From the NCBI GenBank assembly GCA_027618475.1, contig JAQCEJ010000019.1, forward strand, positions 1-64,000: 64,000 nt of DNA, in the 5' to 3' direction. The number at the start of each line of letters is the position of its first letter. Within the stretch, counting starts at the first letter, position 1. Positions 33,473 through 42,592 of this stretch are shown one piece after another. Made by a program: the position numbers and the translations under genes. Source of the stretch: Planctomycetota bacterium. Its GTDB lineage: Bacteria > Planctomycetota > Planctomycetia > Planctomycetales > Planctomycetaceae. Below the pieces are notes generated by a model that ran no database searches, was not told the DNA's origin, and saw nothing but the letters and a program-made list of their open reading frames with translations.

Positions 33473-33549
33473 ACGGCCCCGTTTTCCTTGTGCAGAAAAA
33501 CTCGGAATTGAACCCGAGGGTTTTCTGCGGGTTAAAAAAGGAGTCTCCC

Positions 33550-34203
33550 GTGGATGTCGAGATACGCAACCGTCCCTCGTTTGCCAACATGCTTGTATCG
33601 CTGGACCCCGACGACAGCATCATCGCCGAAGCCGACGCCATGGCCAGTATGAGCGCCGACGTTCAAATGAGCACGCGCTGGAATGGGGGCATGATGCGCG
33701 CGATCGCCCGCCGGATTCTGGGAGGAGAATCGTTGTTCGTCAACGAGTTCACTGCGGAGTCTGCCGGGGAAGTGGTTCTGACGCAGCCTTTTCCGGGAGA
33801 CATCGTCTGCCTCGAACTCAAGGGGAACACGATGTACCTGCAGCCGGGAGCCTTCATCGCCTGCGAGCCGGGGGTGACATTGGGGGTCGGCTGGGCCGGT
33901 GTTCGCAGCTTTATTTCGGGTGAAGGTTTGTTCCGGCTGAAGGTCTCTGGCCATGGGCGAATCTGGTTCGGTGCCTATGGAGCGATCTTCACCCGCGAAG
34001 TGGAAGGGGAATACATCGTCGATACCGGCCATCTGGTCGCCTACGAACCGACCGTGGCCATTCGTGTGGGGCTGGCGGGAGGCATCTTCTCCAGTTTCTT
34101 CAGCGGCGAAGGGGTCATCACGCGCGTCAAGGGACAGGGAAAAATCTACATGCAATCGCGCTCCTTCGGCGGCCTGGCGGCTTGGACCAACGCCCATTTG
34201 TAA
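33550..34203 (+). CDS. AIM24-family protein, paralogue 1
   Basis: A 217-residue AIM24 (TIGR00266-type) protein. Typical motifs are 'ILGGESLFVNEFTAESAGEVVLTQPFPGDI', 'MYLQPGAFIACEPGV', 'FISGEGLFRLKVSGHGRIWFGAYGAIF', 'YIVDTGHLVAYEPTV' and 'GEGVITRVKGQGKIYMQSR'. The fold is a beta-rich trimer-like barrel; yeast Aim24 acts in mitochondrial inner-membrane organisation, but the bacterial role is unknown. The start is GTG 33550, supported by AGGAG about 6 bases upstream. The longer in-frame ATG at 33490 adds an unrelated polar extension. Confidence 0.9.
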   Translation: MDVEIRNRPSFANMLVSLDPDDSIIAEADAMASMSADVQMSTRWNGGMMRAIARRILGGESLFVNEFTAESAGEVVLTQPFPGDIVCLELKGNTMYLQPGAFIACEPGVTLGVGWAGVRSFISGEGLFRLKVSGHGRIWFGAYGAIFTREVEGEYIVDTGHLVAYEPTVAIRVGLAGGIFSSFFSGEGVITRVKGQGKIYMQSRSFGGLAAWTNAHL

Positions 34204-34265
34204 AACGGGTTCACAGTCGCATAAGTCTTTGAGATCAAGAATTGACGGAGAGGAAGGGCTCGAAC

Positions 34266-34949
34266 ATGAAACACGAAATTCTATGCAGACCTGCAGCGAC
34301 TGCTGTTCGGTTTTCGCTCGATGCGGAGGAATCGTTAACCTGCGAAGTCGGTGCGATGATCGCCATGACGTCGGGACTTCACGTCGAGACGACGTCAAGA
34401 AAACGGGGGGGAGGAGGGGGGTTGATGAAAGGGCTCAAACGGATGTTGTCCGGCGAGAGCTTTTTTCTCAATCACTTCACCGCCGAGAAACCCGATCAAT
34501 CGCTCTTGATCGGACCGACCATGCTCGGTGATTGCATCCACCACGCGATGCGCGGCGGAACGATGATCGTGCAGGGCTCGAGTTGGATGGCCTCCTCGAG
34601 CGATATCGAAATCGATACGACATGGCAAGGGTTCACGTCGGCCCTGTTCAGCGGCGAATCGATGTTCTGGGTGAAATGCAGCGGCGACGGCGATCTGTTT
34701 CTGAGCAGCTACGGGGCAATTTACGCCGTCGAAGTGGACGGTGCCTACACCGTCGACACCGGACACATCGTCGCCTTCGAAGATACGCTTCAATTCAAAT
34801 TGGGGAAGGCGGGCAAAAGCCTGATCGGCAGCTTTCTCGGCGGAGAAGGGCTGGTCTGTAAATTTCAGGGACAGGGAACCTTGTACTGTCAGAGTCATAA
34901 TCCCCCCTCACTCGGAAAATTGCTCGGCCCCAAGCTCAAACCGAAATAA
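34266..34949 (+). CDS. AIM24-family protein, paralogue 2
   Basis: A 227-residue AIM24 protein, divergent from paralogues 1 and 3 but with the same order of motifs: 'MLSGESFFLNHFTAEKPDQSLLIGP', 'GTMIVQGSSWMASSSDIEID', 'LFSGESMFWVKCSGDGDLFLSSYGAIY', 'YTVDTGHIVAFEDTL' and 'GGEGLVCKFQGQGTLYCQSH'. A Gly-rich loop (KRGGGGGLMKG, about residues 47-57) precedes the core. GAGGAAGGG stands a few bases before ATG 34266. It lies 62 bases after paralogue 1 and 74 before paralogue 3, so the three are probably co-transcribed. Confidence 0.9.
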   Translation: MKHEILCRPAATAVRFSLDAEESLTCEVGAMIAMTSGLHVETTSRKRGGGGGLMKGLKRMLSGESFFLNHFTAEKPDQSLLIGPTMLGDCIHHAMRGGTMIVQGSSWMASSSDIEIDTTWQGFTSALFSGESMFWVKCSGDGDLFLSSYGAIYAVEVDGAYTVDTGHIVAFEDTLQFKLGKAGKSLIGSFLGGEGLVCKFQGQGTLYCQSHNPPSLGKLLGPKLKPK

Positions 34950-35023
34950 TCCCGACATTCATCACACCGAAATAAACGAGACATACCGTAGACGACCGCG
35001 ATTGTGCCGAAGGGAATTTCATC

Positions 35024-35719
35024 ATGTCGACCGGACTGAACTACGAGATCCAAATGCGGCCTGATTTCTCGATGCTCAAAGTCAATCTGCAGCAAGGGGA
35101 AAAGGTGTTCGCCGAGCCTTCGGCGATGGCTTCGATGTCTCCCAGCCTGACGCTGAAGGCCGGGATGAAGGGGGGCGCTCTCAAATCGTTAGGGCGATTG
35201 ATGGGAGGCGAGAGTCTGATCATCAATACCTTCACCGCCGCCGACGGACCGGGCGAGGTCGTGTTCGCTCCCGGACATTTGGGCGACACACAGCATTATC
35301 GTTTGACGGGGGGATCGCTGATGCTGCAGCGCGGAGCCTACATGGCCAACAGCGAAGGGGTCGAAGTGACCGGCAAATGGCAAGGAGCCAAAGGCTTCTT
35401 CAGCGGCGAAGGATTGGTGCTGCTCAAAGCGAGCGGCACCGGCGATATCTTCTTTAATTCGTATGGCGCGATTCTCGAAATCGACGTCGCCGATGATTAC
35501 ATCGTCGATACCGGATTTATCGTCGCTTTCGAAGATACCTTGCAATATAAAGTCACCACGCTGCCGGGCCTGCGCGGCGGCGGCTTCAAACGCCTCTTCT
35601 TCAGCGGCGAAGGCCTCGTCTGCCGTTTCTCGGGCCAGGGCCGAGTCTGGGTTCAGACCCGCTACGTAAGCCCGTACCTCTCGTGGATCCACCAGTTCCG
35701 CCCCTCGAAGAAAAAATGA
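35024..35719 (+). CDS. AIM24-family protein, paralogue 3
   Basis: A 231-residue AIM24 protein with the most canonical sequence of the three: 'VFAEPSAMASMSPSLTLK', 'LMGGESLIINTFTAADGPGEVVFAPGHLGDT', 'SLMLQRGAYMANSEGVEV', 'FFSGEGLVLLKASGTGDIFFNSYGAI', 'YIVDTGFIVAFEDTLQY' and 'FFSGEGLVCRFSGQGRVWVQTR'. No signal peptide or transmembrane helix is seen in any of the three, so they are presumably cytoplasmic or peripheral. It is followed by a small symmetric terminator hairpin. Confidence 0.92.
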   Translation: MSTGLNYEIQMRPDFSMLKVNLQQGEKVFAEPSAMASMSPSLTLKAGMKGGALKSLGRLMGGESLIINTFTAADGPGEVVFAPGHLGDTQHYRLTGGSLMLQRGAYMANSEGVEVTGKWQGAKGFFSGEGLVLLKASGTGDIFFNSYGAILEIDVADDYIVDTGFIVAFEDTLQYKVTTLPGLRGGGFKRLFFSGEGLVCRFSGQGRVWVQTRYVSPYLSWIHQFRPSKKK

Positions 35720-35730
35720 GGGAAAAATTA

Positions 35731-35750
35731 AAGGGGACTGTCCCCGTTTT
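35731..35750 (+). terminator. bidirectional terminator between AIM24 and cytochrome genes
   Basis: GGGGAC-t-GTCCCC (35733-35745) is followed by GTTTTT on the plus strand and by TTTAATTTTT on the minus strand. It lies between the converging stops at 35719 and 35770 and can serve both. Confidence 0.6.
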
Positions 35751-35769
35751 TGTGCTCTTAAACGACCTG

Positions 35770-36249
35770 CTATGGCGTAAGCTGATGTTCGCCGTCGGCG
35801 AATTGGTCGTGGCAGGCGTTGCAGTTGGTGACCATTTTTTCGTAGTGGCCTCGGGCCGTCTTGTAATCCTTCGCTTTCGCCGCGCGGTACAATTCGCCTC
35901 CCAGGCCGCGCACATGAATGCTGTGCCGGTCCCAATCCGACTGTTCGTCTCCCGCATCGCGGATGAGCAGCAGGTTGCCCCCTTCGGCGAGAATCAATGC
36001 ATCCGATTTGATCCCCTTCCATGCTTTGTTATCCGCCGGTTCCGCCTGCATCTGGGCACGCAGCCGCAAAAATGTCGGCTGGAAAACGTATTCCATAAAC
36101 TCGTGCATATCGGGTTCGACGGGGGCGGCTTCCTGCTTCTCGGCATTGGCATTTCCGCGGGCGACAGGTGACGACGTCATCGACAACAACGAACAGGCCA
36201 CAGCCAACAGACAACCGGCGGACAATACGACACCCAGAGACGTCTTCAT
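35770..36249 (-). CDS. exported class II (c'-type) cytochrome-like protein
   Basis: A 159-residue exported protein: signal peptide (about 1-32), then a helical domain ending in CNACH (Cys143, Cys146, His147), the haem c attachment site near the C-terminus that defines cytochrome c'/c556-like class II proteins. The preceding 'ELYRAAKAKDYKTARGHYEKMVTNCNACHDQF' is typical of the last helix of the bundle. It is expected in the periplasm as an electron carrier or gas-binding protein. It is convergent with the AIM24 cluster. A second protein with the same C-terminal motif is at 53749. Confidence 0.85.
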   Translation of the reverse strand: MKTSLGVVLSAGCLLAVACSLLSMTSSPVARGNANAEKQEAAPVEPDMHEFMEYVFQPTFLRLRAQMQAEPADNKAWKGIKSDALILAEGGNLLLIRDAGDEQSDWDRHSIHVRGLGGELYRAAKAKDYKTARGHYEKMVTNCNACHDQFADGEHQLTP

Positions 36250-36476
36250 GGTGATTGTTCCTCAGCGAAGAAGATAATTTTTACCGGCCCCGACCATCAG
36301 CAACCGGCTCTAATAGAGGATTGTAACAAGTCGGCGGTGCGTTGGCAGTGTTGCATCAACGGGCATCGAACCGGTGGCCACGGCGTATCCGGTATTTCAC
36401 GTTGCGCACCCAGTAAATTCTCCGTCGCCGATTGATCCCCCTCGCATATTGGATACAATCGGCAGCGGAGTTTCTC

Positions 36477-37897
36477 ATGATACGCATCCCGCCGATTATG
36501 TTCGTCGTTTCGTTGTGTGCGGTCGTGTTGTCATCGACTTGGGCCGACGGACGAACGCGACCCAATATTGTCTTACTCGTCAGCGACGATCAACGGCCGG
36601 ATACGATTCATGCACTGGGAAATGACGTCATCCGTACGCCGCATCTCGATCGGCTGGTTGCCGAGGGTTGCAGCTTCACCCGCGCAACCTGTTCGAATCC
36701 GATTTGCACTCCCAGCCGGGCGGAGATTCTGACTGGTTGTTCGAGCCTGCGAAACGGAGTTCACGATTTTGGAGGGAAGATCGATCCCGAACTTCCCCTG
36801 ATGCCCCGGTGGTTTGCCGATGCGGGTTACGCCACATGGTACGTCGGAAAGTGGCATAACGACGGTGTTCCCACGAAGCGCGGATACGATCACACAAACG
36901 GCTTGTTTCGCGGAGGCGGAGGGAAATTCTATAAGCCTCAGGTCGACTGGTCGGGCCGAGACGTAACCGGTTACGTCGGCTGGATCTTTCAGTCGGACAA
37001 CGGCGACATGTTTCCCGATCGCGGCGTAGGGCTGACTCCCGAGATCAGTTCCCATTTTGCCGAGGCGGCGATCGAGTTCATCGATTCTGCTGACGAACGT
37101 CCCTTTTTTCTGCACGTCAATTTCACGGCACCACACGATCCGTTGCTGCTTCCTCCGGGTTATGAAGACGCCTATCGACCCGATGACATACCGCTCCCCG
37201 ACAATTTTCTCGCAGAGCATCCGTTCGATCACGGCAACTTCAAGGGTCGAGACGAACTGTTATTTGATTTCCCGCGCACGTCCACCGAAACGCGCCGTGA
37301 AATAGCGCGTATTACGCTGTCCTTACGCATCTCGACGAGCAGGTCGGCCGCATCATCGATGCCCTGCGTGACGCCGGTAAGATCGAGAACACGATCATCG
37401 TTTACACCAGCGATCACGGTCTGGCTCTGGGAAGTCATGGGCTGCGTGGCAAGCAGAACATGTACGAGCACACGATCGGCGTCCCCTTGATCATGAGTGG
37501 ACCCGGCATTGCAAAAAACGAACGTCGGTCGGCCCAATGTTATCTGCGCGATCTTTTTCCGACATTTTGTTCGCTCGCCGGAATCGATGGCCCCGGTGAC
37601 GCCATTGATGGTCGCAGTCTGCAACCGGTGCTGGAGGGAACGGTCGATGAAATCCATCCGTTTGTCGTCGGCTGTTTTCGCGATTCGCAACGGATGATCC
37701 GTACGACGGAATGGAAATTCATCGACTATCCGCAGGTGAACCGACGACAGTTGTTCCGGCTGAATGTCGATCCCCTGGAACTTCGCGATTTGTCGGAAGA
37801 AACACGCCACGCCTCGATTCGAGATCAATTGTCGGTCGATCTGAACAACTGGTTGACATTACACGGTGATTCACTGACAACGAAAGACAACCCATGA
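36477..37897 (+). pseudogene. formylglycine-dependent sulfatase, split by a frameshift
   Basis: An exported sulfatase (signal peptide MIRIPPIMFVVSLCAVVLSS). The metal-binding 'NIVLLVSDDQRPD' and the active-site C77-T-P-S-R81, whose Cys becomes formylglycine, are intact. The frame is correct to about 37309 and then becomes nonsense, ending at 37490. The matching continuation 'YYAVLTHLDEQVGRIIDAL...VYTSDHGLALGSHGLRGKQNMYEHT' lies in the +2 frame from 37310 and runs to 37897. One base therefore seems missing next to 37309-37310, with no homopolymer there. Either the gene is recently inactivated or the assembly has an error. The rest looks fully conserved and its end overlaps the next gene by ATGA. 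Confidence 0.85.
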
Positions 37898-38916
37898 CGA
37901 ACCGACGCGACGCCCTTAAAATTCTGGGCGGTACTCTCGCCGCAACGTTCATCTCTTCAGAACGATCGAAGGCCGACGAAGAACCGAAACCCATTCGCGT
38001 CGGCATCATCGGCCTCGATACGTCGCATGTGTCGGTCTTCACGAAATATCTCAATCGAGATAACAGCAACGAACCGTCCATTGACGGAGTAAAAGTCGTT
38101 GCGGCGTATCCGGCGGGGAATCCCGATTTCCCGTTGAGCATCAATCGCGTCGAAGGGTTCACGAACGAAGTCCGCGAACTCGGCGTCACCATCGTCGATT
38201 CGATCGATGAACTTCTGCCGCTGGTCGATGTGGTTATGCTCGAAAGCGTCGACGGAACGCAGCATCTCGCCCAGGCCCGGCCTGTTTTCGCGGCTCAGAA
38301 GCCGATGTTTATCGACAAGCCGCTTGCCGCTTCACTCGCCGATGTTCTCGAGATCGCCGCGCTGGGCAAGGAGTTCGATACGCCGTGGTTCACCGCGTCA
38401 TCGAGTCGATTCACCGGGGGGTATCCTGAACTCCGAAACAACGACGAGATTGGTGAAATCCTTGGTTGCGACACTTACAGTCAGGCCCGTGCAGCGATCG
38501 GACACCCCGATCTCTTTTGGTACGGCGTGCATGGCGTCGATCTGCTCTACTCGCTCATGGGGACAGGTTGCCGCTCCGTCACGGCTGTGCAGACCGAGTA
38601 CACCGAACAGGTGACCGGCACATGGGACAAAGGGCGTGTGGGAACCTACCGGGCGATCCGCGAACATACCGGAAAAACCGGACTGGGAGCGACCCTCTTC
38701 GGTACAAAGGGAATCGCACACGTCAACAATTACTACAACTATTACCCGCTGATGACGGCGATCGTCGATTTCTTTCGCACGAAAACGTCTCCTGTCCCCG
38801 AGGATGAAATGGTCGAGGTCTTCGCCTATATGGAAGCCGCCGAAGAGAGCAAACGACAAGGAGGTAACCCGGTCGCGATCTCGGCAGTGATGGAACGGGC
38901 GCGACGGCGAGATTGA
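37894..38916 (+). CDS. exported-type Gfo/Idh/MocA oxidoreductase
   Basis: A 340-residue protein with an RR-containing N-terminus (TNRRDALKILGGTLAATF) resembling a Tat signal, a Rossmann motif 'VGIIGLDTSHVSVF' (the last Gly of GxGxxG is replaced, 'GLDTSH'), 'FIDKPLAASLADVLEIA' in place of the usual EKP segment, and a C-terminal 'WYGVHGVDLLYSLMG' region. Such proteins are numerous in planctomycetes and are presumed to act on sugars or cyclitols. The ATGA overlap with the sulfatase suggests joint action on a sulfated sugar. The modified nucleotide motif leaves cofactor binding less certain. Confidence 0.85.
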   Translation: MTNRRDALKILGGTLAATFISSERSKADEEPKPIRVGIIGLDTSHVSVFTKYLNRDNSNEPSIDGVKVVAAYPAGNPDFPLSINRVEGFTNEVRELGVTIVDSIDELLPLVDVVMLESVDGTQHLAQARPVFAAQKPMFIDKPLAASLADVLEIAALGKEFDTPWFTASSSRFTGGYPELRNNDEIGEILGCDTYSQARAAIGHPDLFWYGVHGVDLLYSLMGTGCRSVTAVQTEYTEQVTGTWDKGRVGTYRAIREHTGKTGLGATLFGTKGIAHVNNYYNYYPLMTAIVDFFRTKTSPVPEDEMVEVFAYMEAAEESKRQGGNPVAISAVMERARRRD

Positions 38917-38959
38917 TGCAGCAGTTTTCTTCGAGGAGCATCGGTCTGTTGTTGTCGCG

Positions 38960-39913
38960 TTATTTCGTCGACGGTGTCGAATTCAGCCACACGCCGAAGA
39001 TTAATAAGAGGCCGATCAGCAGAAACCGCAAGTGGCTGAGTTCGAAGGGAAGCTGCTGACTTTGCCAGGCAAGATTTCGCAAACCTTCGTTCATCACACC
39101 GATGATGAAGACCCCCCACATCGAACCGAAGATCGAACTGAATCCCCCTTCAACCTTCGTACCTCCCAGCACGACGGCGACAATCACTTCGAGTTCGAGA
39201 CCGGAGAGCATCCCGGCGTTCACCGAACCGTTACGAGCCGTGAAGCAGAGCGCGGCGAAAAATGTCACGAACCCCATCATTGCATAGGTTTGTATCAGCC
39301 GTGAATTGACGGCGATCCCGGCATAGCGGGCGGCGACGCGGTTGCCGCCGACGACGGTGAGTTCGCGATACCATCGCGAACGTTTCAAGTATGTTCCCCC
39401 GAGCAGAATTCCGACGACGGCGAGAATGACCGCTCCGGGCCATTCGCCGCACCAGGCGTAACCCGGCACATCCCAGAAGGGGGCCAGTTCCTGATCGCCG
39501 AGCACCACGTAACAGAGCCCGCGAAATAAAATCATCGTGCCGAGTGTGGCGATGATCGGCGGAATATCGCAGAGCGCGACGAGGGCTCCGTTCGCGGTCC
39601 CCAGTCCGATCGCGGCCAGCAAACCCGTCGGAACGGCGAACCACCAGAACGACGGTCCCGCCGAAAAGTTCGCCATGATCGCAGCGACCAGCGTGACAGA
39701 CGAACCGATCGAGAGATCGATTCCCGCCGTCGTCATCACCATCGTCATCCCGAGAGCGAGAAACAACAGCGGAGCCGATTGCGACAGCAGATCGGTCAGA
39801 TAGTAGCGAAAGTGTTCGCTCCATTCGCTCCAGGTCGCGAACGATTGTTCGTCGGCGAGCGAGAACAACACGAGTTCCGCGATGAGAATCAGGGGGAGTA
39901 CGACATGTCTCAT
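38960..39913 (-). CDS. ribose-type ABC transporter permease 2
   Basis: A 317-residue permease with about nine hydrophobic helices and the family signature 'GMTMVMTTAGIDLSIGSSVTLVAAI' and 'GMLSGLELEVIVAVVLGGTKVEGGFSSIFGSMWGVFIIGVMNEGL' of RbsC-type (BPD_transp_2) sugar importers. It overlaps the upstream permease gene by four bases and is last in the operon. It is convergent with the oxidoreductase gene, 43 bases away. Two different permeases suggest a heterodimeric channel. Confidence 0.9.
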   Translation of the reverse strand: MRHVVLPLILIAELVLFSLADEQSFATWSEWSEHFRYYLTDLLSQSAPLLFLALGMTMVMTTAGIDLSIGSSVTLVAAIMANFSAGPSFWWFAVPTGLLAAIGLGTANGALVALCDIPPIIATLGTMILFRGLCYVVLGDQELAPFWDVPGYAWCGEWPGAVILAVVGILLGGTYLKRSRWYRELTVVGGNRVAARYAGIAVNSRLIQTYAMMGFVTFFAALCFTARNGSVNAGMLSGLELEVIVAVVLGGTKVEGGFSSIFGSMWGVFIIGVMNEGLRNLAWQSQQLPFELSHLRFLLIGLLLIFGVWLNSTPSTK

Positions 39914-40869
39914 GCCAGTTCTTCCAGCATTTTATGGGAGCGATGCAGGGCACAATCGATGCCGATAACCAGGAGAATCAATCCGCCGCGAATGACATCC
40001 TGATAATAGGGATTCACACCGGCGTAGACGAGCAATTCGCCGATCTCGTAAAGCAGAGAGGCACCAAGAATTGTTCCCCAGACCGACCCTTCTCCACCGA
40101 AGATATTGGTACCGCCAAGCACGATCGCACCGATGACGTCGAGTTCGAAATGTCGACCGAGCCGTGCGGGTTCGATCACCTGCAATCGCGTCACGTACAC
40201 AAGCGACGCCAGGCCGAGGTAAATTCCTTGCACAAAAAACGCCGATTGCAGAATGCGACCGGGATCGACGCCATTCAACCGGCACACTTCCCGCGAACAA
40301 CCGATCGCCCGCCACAACCGAGGACGTTTTCCGCATCGTTCCCAGATCACCGCCGACACAATTCCCAGAAATAGAATCCAGCCGGCGTAACGTTTGCCCG
40401 GTGCGTGATACGCCTCGTCCTGCACGGCAAGACTTTCGCCAAGACCACTTGCCGCGAGACTCGCGAGTATCAGCGCGAGGCCGCGATAAATGGCAAGCCC
40501 CCCCAGCGTAATAATGATCGCCGGCAATTTGAGCCAGCGCACCGCGTACCCGTTGACGAGCGACAGTCCGCCACAGAGACCGAAGCAGGCGAGCCAGCAC
40601 CAGAGCGGCGCCACGCCGCGAAACGCCAGGCAGGCGAACAGCGTTCCGCTGACGGCGAGAATCGATCCGATCGACAAATCGATCGCTCCGCACACGATGA
40701 CACTTGTTAATCCCAGACCGGCGAGCATCACCGGTGCCACTTCAGAACCGGCCCGTCGCAGCACCAGCGAAAACGAACTCCCCTCACGCAGTAACCCGTA
40801 GATCGCGGCCAGGCAGGCGGCATTGGCAACGATCAAAAACATCAGACGCTGTCGCAACGACTTGCTCAT
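39910..40869 (-). CDS. ribose-type ABC transporter permease 1
   Basis: A 319-residue RbsC-like permease: 'GLGLTSVIVCGAIDLSIGSILAVSGTLFA', 'IITLGGLAIYRGLALIL' and 'ARLGRHFELDVIGAIVLGGTNIFGGEGSVWGTILGASLLYEIGELLVYAG'. The 'IDLSIGS' and 'GAIVLGGTN' motifs are diagnostic. It follows the ATPase gene by 40 bases and overlaps the second permease. Such importers bring in monosaccharides or autoinducer-like sugars. Confidence 0.9.
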   Translation of the reverse strand: MSKSLRQRLMFLIVANAACLAAIYGLLREGSSFSLVLRRAGSEVAPVMLAGLGLTSVIVCGAIDLSIGSILAVSGTLFACLAFRGVAPLWCWLACFGLCGGLSLVNGYAVRWLKLPAIIITLGGLAIYRGLALILASLAASGLGESLAVQDEAYHAPGKRYAGWILFLGIVSAVIWERCGKRPRLWRAIGCSREVCRLNGVDPGRILQSAFFVQGIYLGLASLVYVTRLQVIEPARLGRHFELDVIGAIVLGGTNIFGGEGSVWGTILGASLLYEIGELLVYAGVNPYYQDVIRGGLILLVIGIDCALHRSHKMLEELA

Positions 40870-40909
40870 GCACTCTTCCTGTCAAAACGCCGACAATGAA
40901 CACTGCTTT

Positions 40910-42565
40910 TCAGCGCGGCTGACTGTTTACAACTTTCTTCTCTGACTCTCGACTGTGGATTTTAGACCCAGGACCGGCATACAACCCCGATGCCGCGAGA
41001 ATGACGTTCTGTTCGGTTCGCTGGTCCCCCGTCAATTCGACGTCGATTCGTCCGCGATTCATGACGAGAATGCGATCGGCCAACGAGAGGACTTCGAGCC
41101 AGTCGCTTGAAATGAGCAAGACGCCGCGACCGCGCGCGGCAAACCGGCGCAGATCGTTATGAATCTGCAATTTGGCGCCGACATCAACGCCTCGCGTCGG
41201 TTCATCGACGATCAACAACTCGGGATCGGTTTCCAGCCAGCGTGCGAGCAGGGCCTTCTGCTGATTTCCGCCGCTGAGAGTACCGATCGCCTGTTGGGCG
41301 TTTTGCGCACGGATATCGTAGGTGGCCATCGCATGTGCCACCCCCTGACGTTCGGCTTTCTGATGGATGATCCCCCATCGCGTCAACCGATCGAGCATCG
41401 CGAGGCTGATATTTCGTTCGACCGAATGGTCGAGAACCAGCCCTTGTCGCTTTCGTTCTTCGGGAACAAACGCCAACCCGGCCTGCAACGCCTGACGAGG
41501 ATGAGTCGGACGCCACGCCGATTTCTTCCAGCGTATTTCGCCGCTGTCGTGTGAATACAATCGATAGATGCACCGAGCCAGTTCCGAACGTCCCGCCCCG
41601 ACGAGGCCGGTCAGTCCGACGATTTCCCCGGCGTGAATGCGAAACGAAATCTCCTCGAACATACCGTGACGAGAGACACGGTCGAGTTCCAGAATCGCAG
41701 CATCGTCAGCGACCGCGAGCGGTTGAGCCGATGAAGAACCGGCAACATCCTTGACCCGCTCGGTCGGCATACCGAGCATCTCCGACACGAGTTTCGCACC
41801 AGTCATATCGCGAGTCGCGTGTACGCCGACCAATGCCCCATCGCGGAGCACGGCAACGCGATCGGTCAGCGAGAGAATCTCGTCGAGGCGATGCGTGACG
41901 TAGATCATGGCGATACCCTGATCGCGAAGCATTCTCAACCGGTCGAGCAGACGTTTGACTTCCGGTTCGCTCAAACTCGCCGTCGGTTCGTCGAGAATCA
42001 CGAATTTCGCCGACCGCGATAATGCGACGGCAAGATTCGTTTCCTGTTTTTCGGCCGTCGAAAGTTCGATGAACCGCCGCCGAGAATCGATATCGAGACC
42101 GAACTCGTTCAACACGATTGAGGCGCGTTCGAAGAGGCGGTTCCAATCGACTGTCCCCCATCGCGTTCGTGGCCACGGCTCGCCGAGAAACATATTCTCG
42201 GCGACGCTCAACTGGCCTGCGTATTCGAGTTCCTGGTGCAGCGTCGAGATGCCCGATTCCAGGGCGTCGCGCGGTGAATCGAAAACCACCGGCGAACCTT
42301 GCCAGACGATCTCCCCTTGCGACGGTTTGAGCACACCGCTGAGAAGTTTGATCAGCGTCGATTTGCCCGCTCCGTTTTCACCGATGAGCCCCAGAATTTC
42401 GCCGGACGCCAACGTCAGATCGAGCGGCTTGAGGGCTTCGTGTTGTCCGAACGTCTTACCCAGCGATGCCAGCGTCAGCAACGGAGAAGCGGTTTCTCGC
42501 TCGGCCTGCGTTCGATCGTGATTCAGGGAAGTGCCGGATTCCACAAATTTGCGTTCCTGTGTCAT
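40910..42565 (-). CDS. ribose-type (RbsA/MglA-like) sugar ABC transporter ATPase
   Basis: A 551-residue duplicated ATPase. The first domain has Walker A GENGAGKST, a signature-like 'LSTAEKQETNLAVALS' and Walker B 'FVILDEPTASLS'. The second has the degenerate Walker A 'GLVGAGRSE' typical of the family, LSGGNQQKALLARWL and 'LLIVDEPTRGVDVGAK'. About 30 polar residues precede the first domain. This is the energy subunit for the two permeases that follow. The usual substrate-binding protein is absent from the flanks: trpE lies upstream, 27 bases away, and the permeases end at a convergent gene. Confidence 0.93.
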   Translation of the reverse strand: MTQERKFVESGTSLNHDRTQAERETASPLLTLASLGKTFGQHEALKPLDLTLASGEILGLIGENGAGKSTLIKLLSGVLKPSQGEIVWQGSPVVFDSPRDALESGISTLHQELEYAGQLSVAENMFLGEPWPRTRWGTVDWNRLFERASIVLNEFGLDIDSRRRFIELSTAEKQETNLAVALSRSAKFVILDEPTASLSEPEVKRLLDRLRMLRDQGIAMIYVTHRLDEILSLTDRVAVLRDGALVGVHATRDMTGAKLVSEMLGMPTERVKDVAGSSSAQPLAVADDAAILELDRVSRHGMFEEISFRIHAGEIVGLTGLVGAGRSELARCIYRLYSHDSGEIRWKKSAWRPTHPRQALQAGLAFVPEERKRQGLVLDHSVERNISLAMLDRLTRWGIIHQKAERQGVAHAMATYDIRAQNAQQAIGTLSGGNQQKALLARWLETDPELLIVDEPTRGVDVGAKLQIHNDLRRFAARGRGVLLISSDWLEVLSLADRILVMNRGRIDVELTGDQRTEQNVILAASGLYAGPGSKIHSRESEKKVVNSQPR

Positions 42566-42592
42566 CGTTGGCGGCCGAAACCGATTCCACCA

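Noticed and set aside
36681-36710. GTTCGAATCC, resembling a tRNA T-arm
   Set aside because: It lies inside the sulfatase coding frame and no acceptor or anticodon stem surrounds it.
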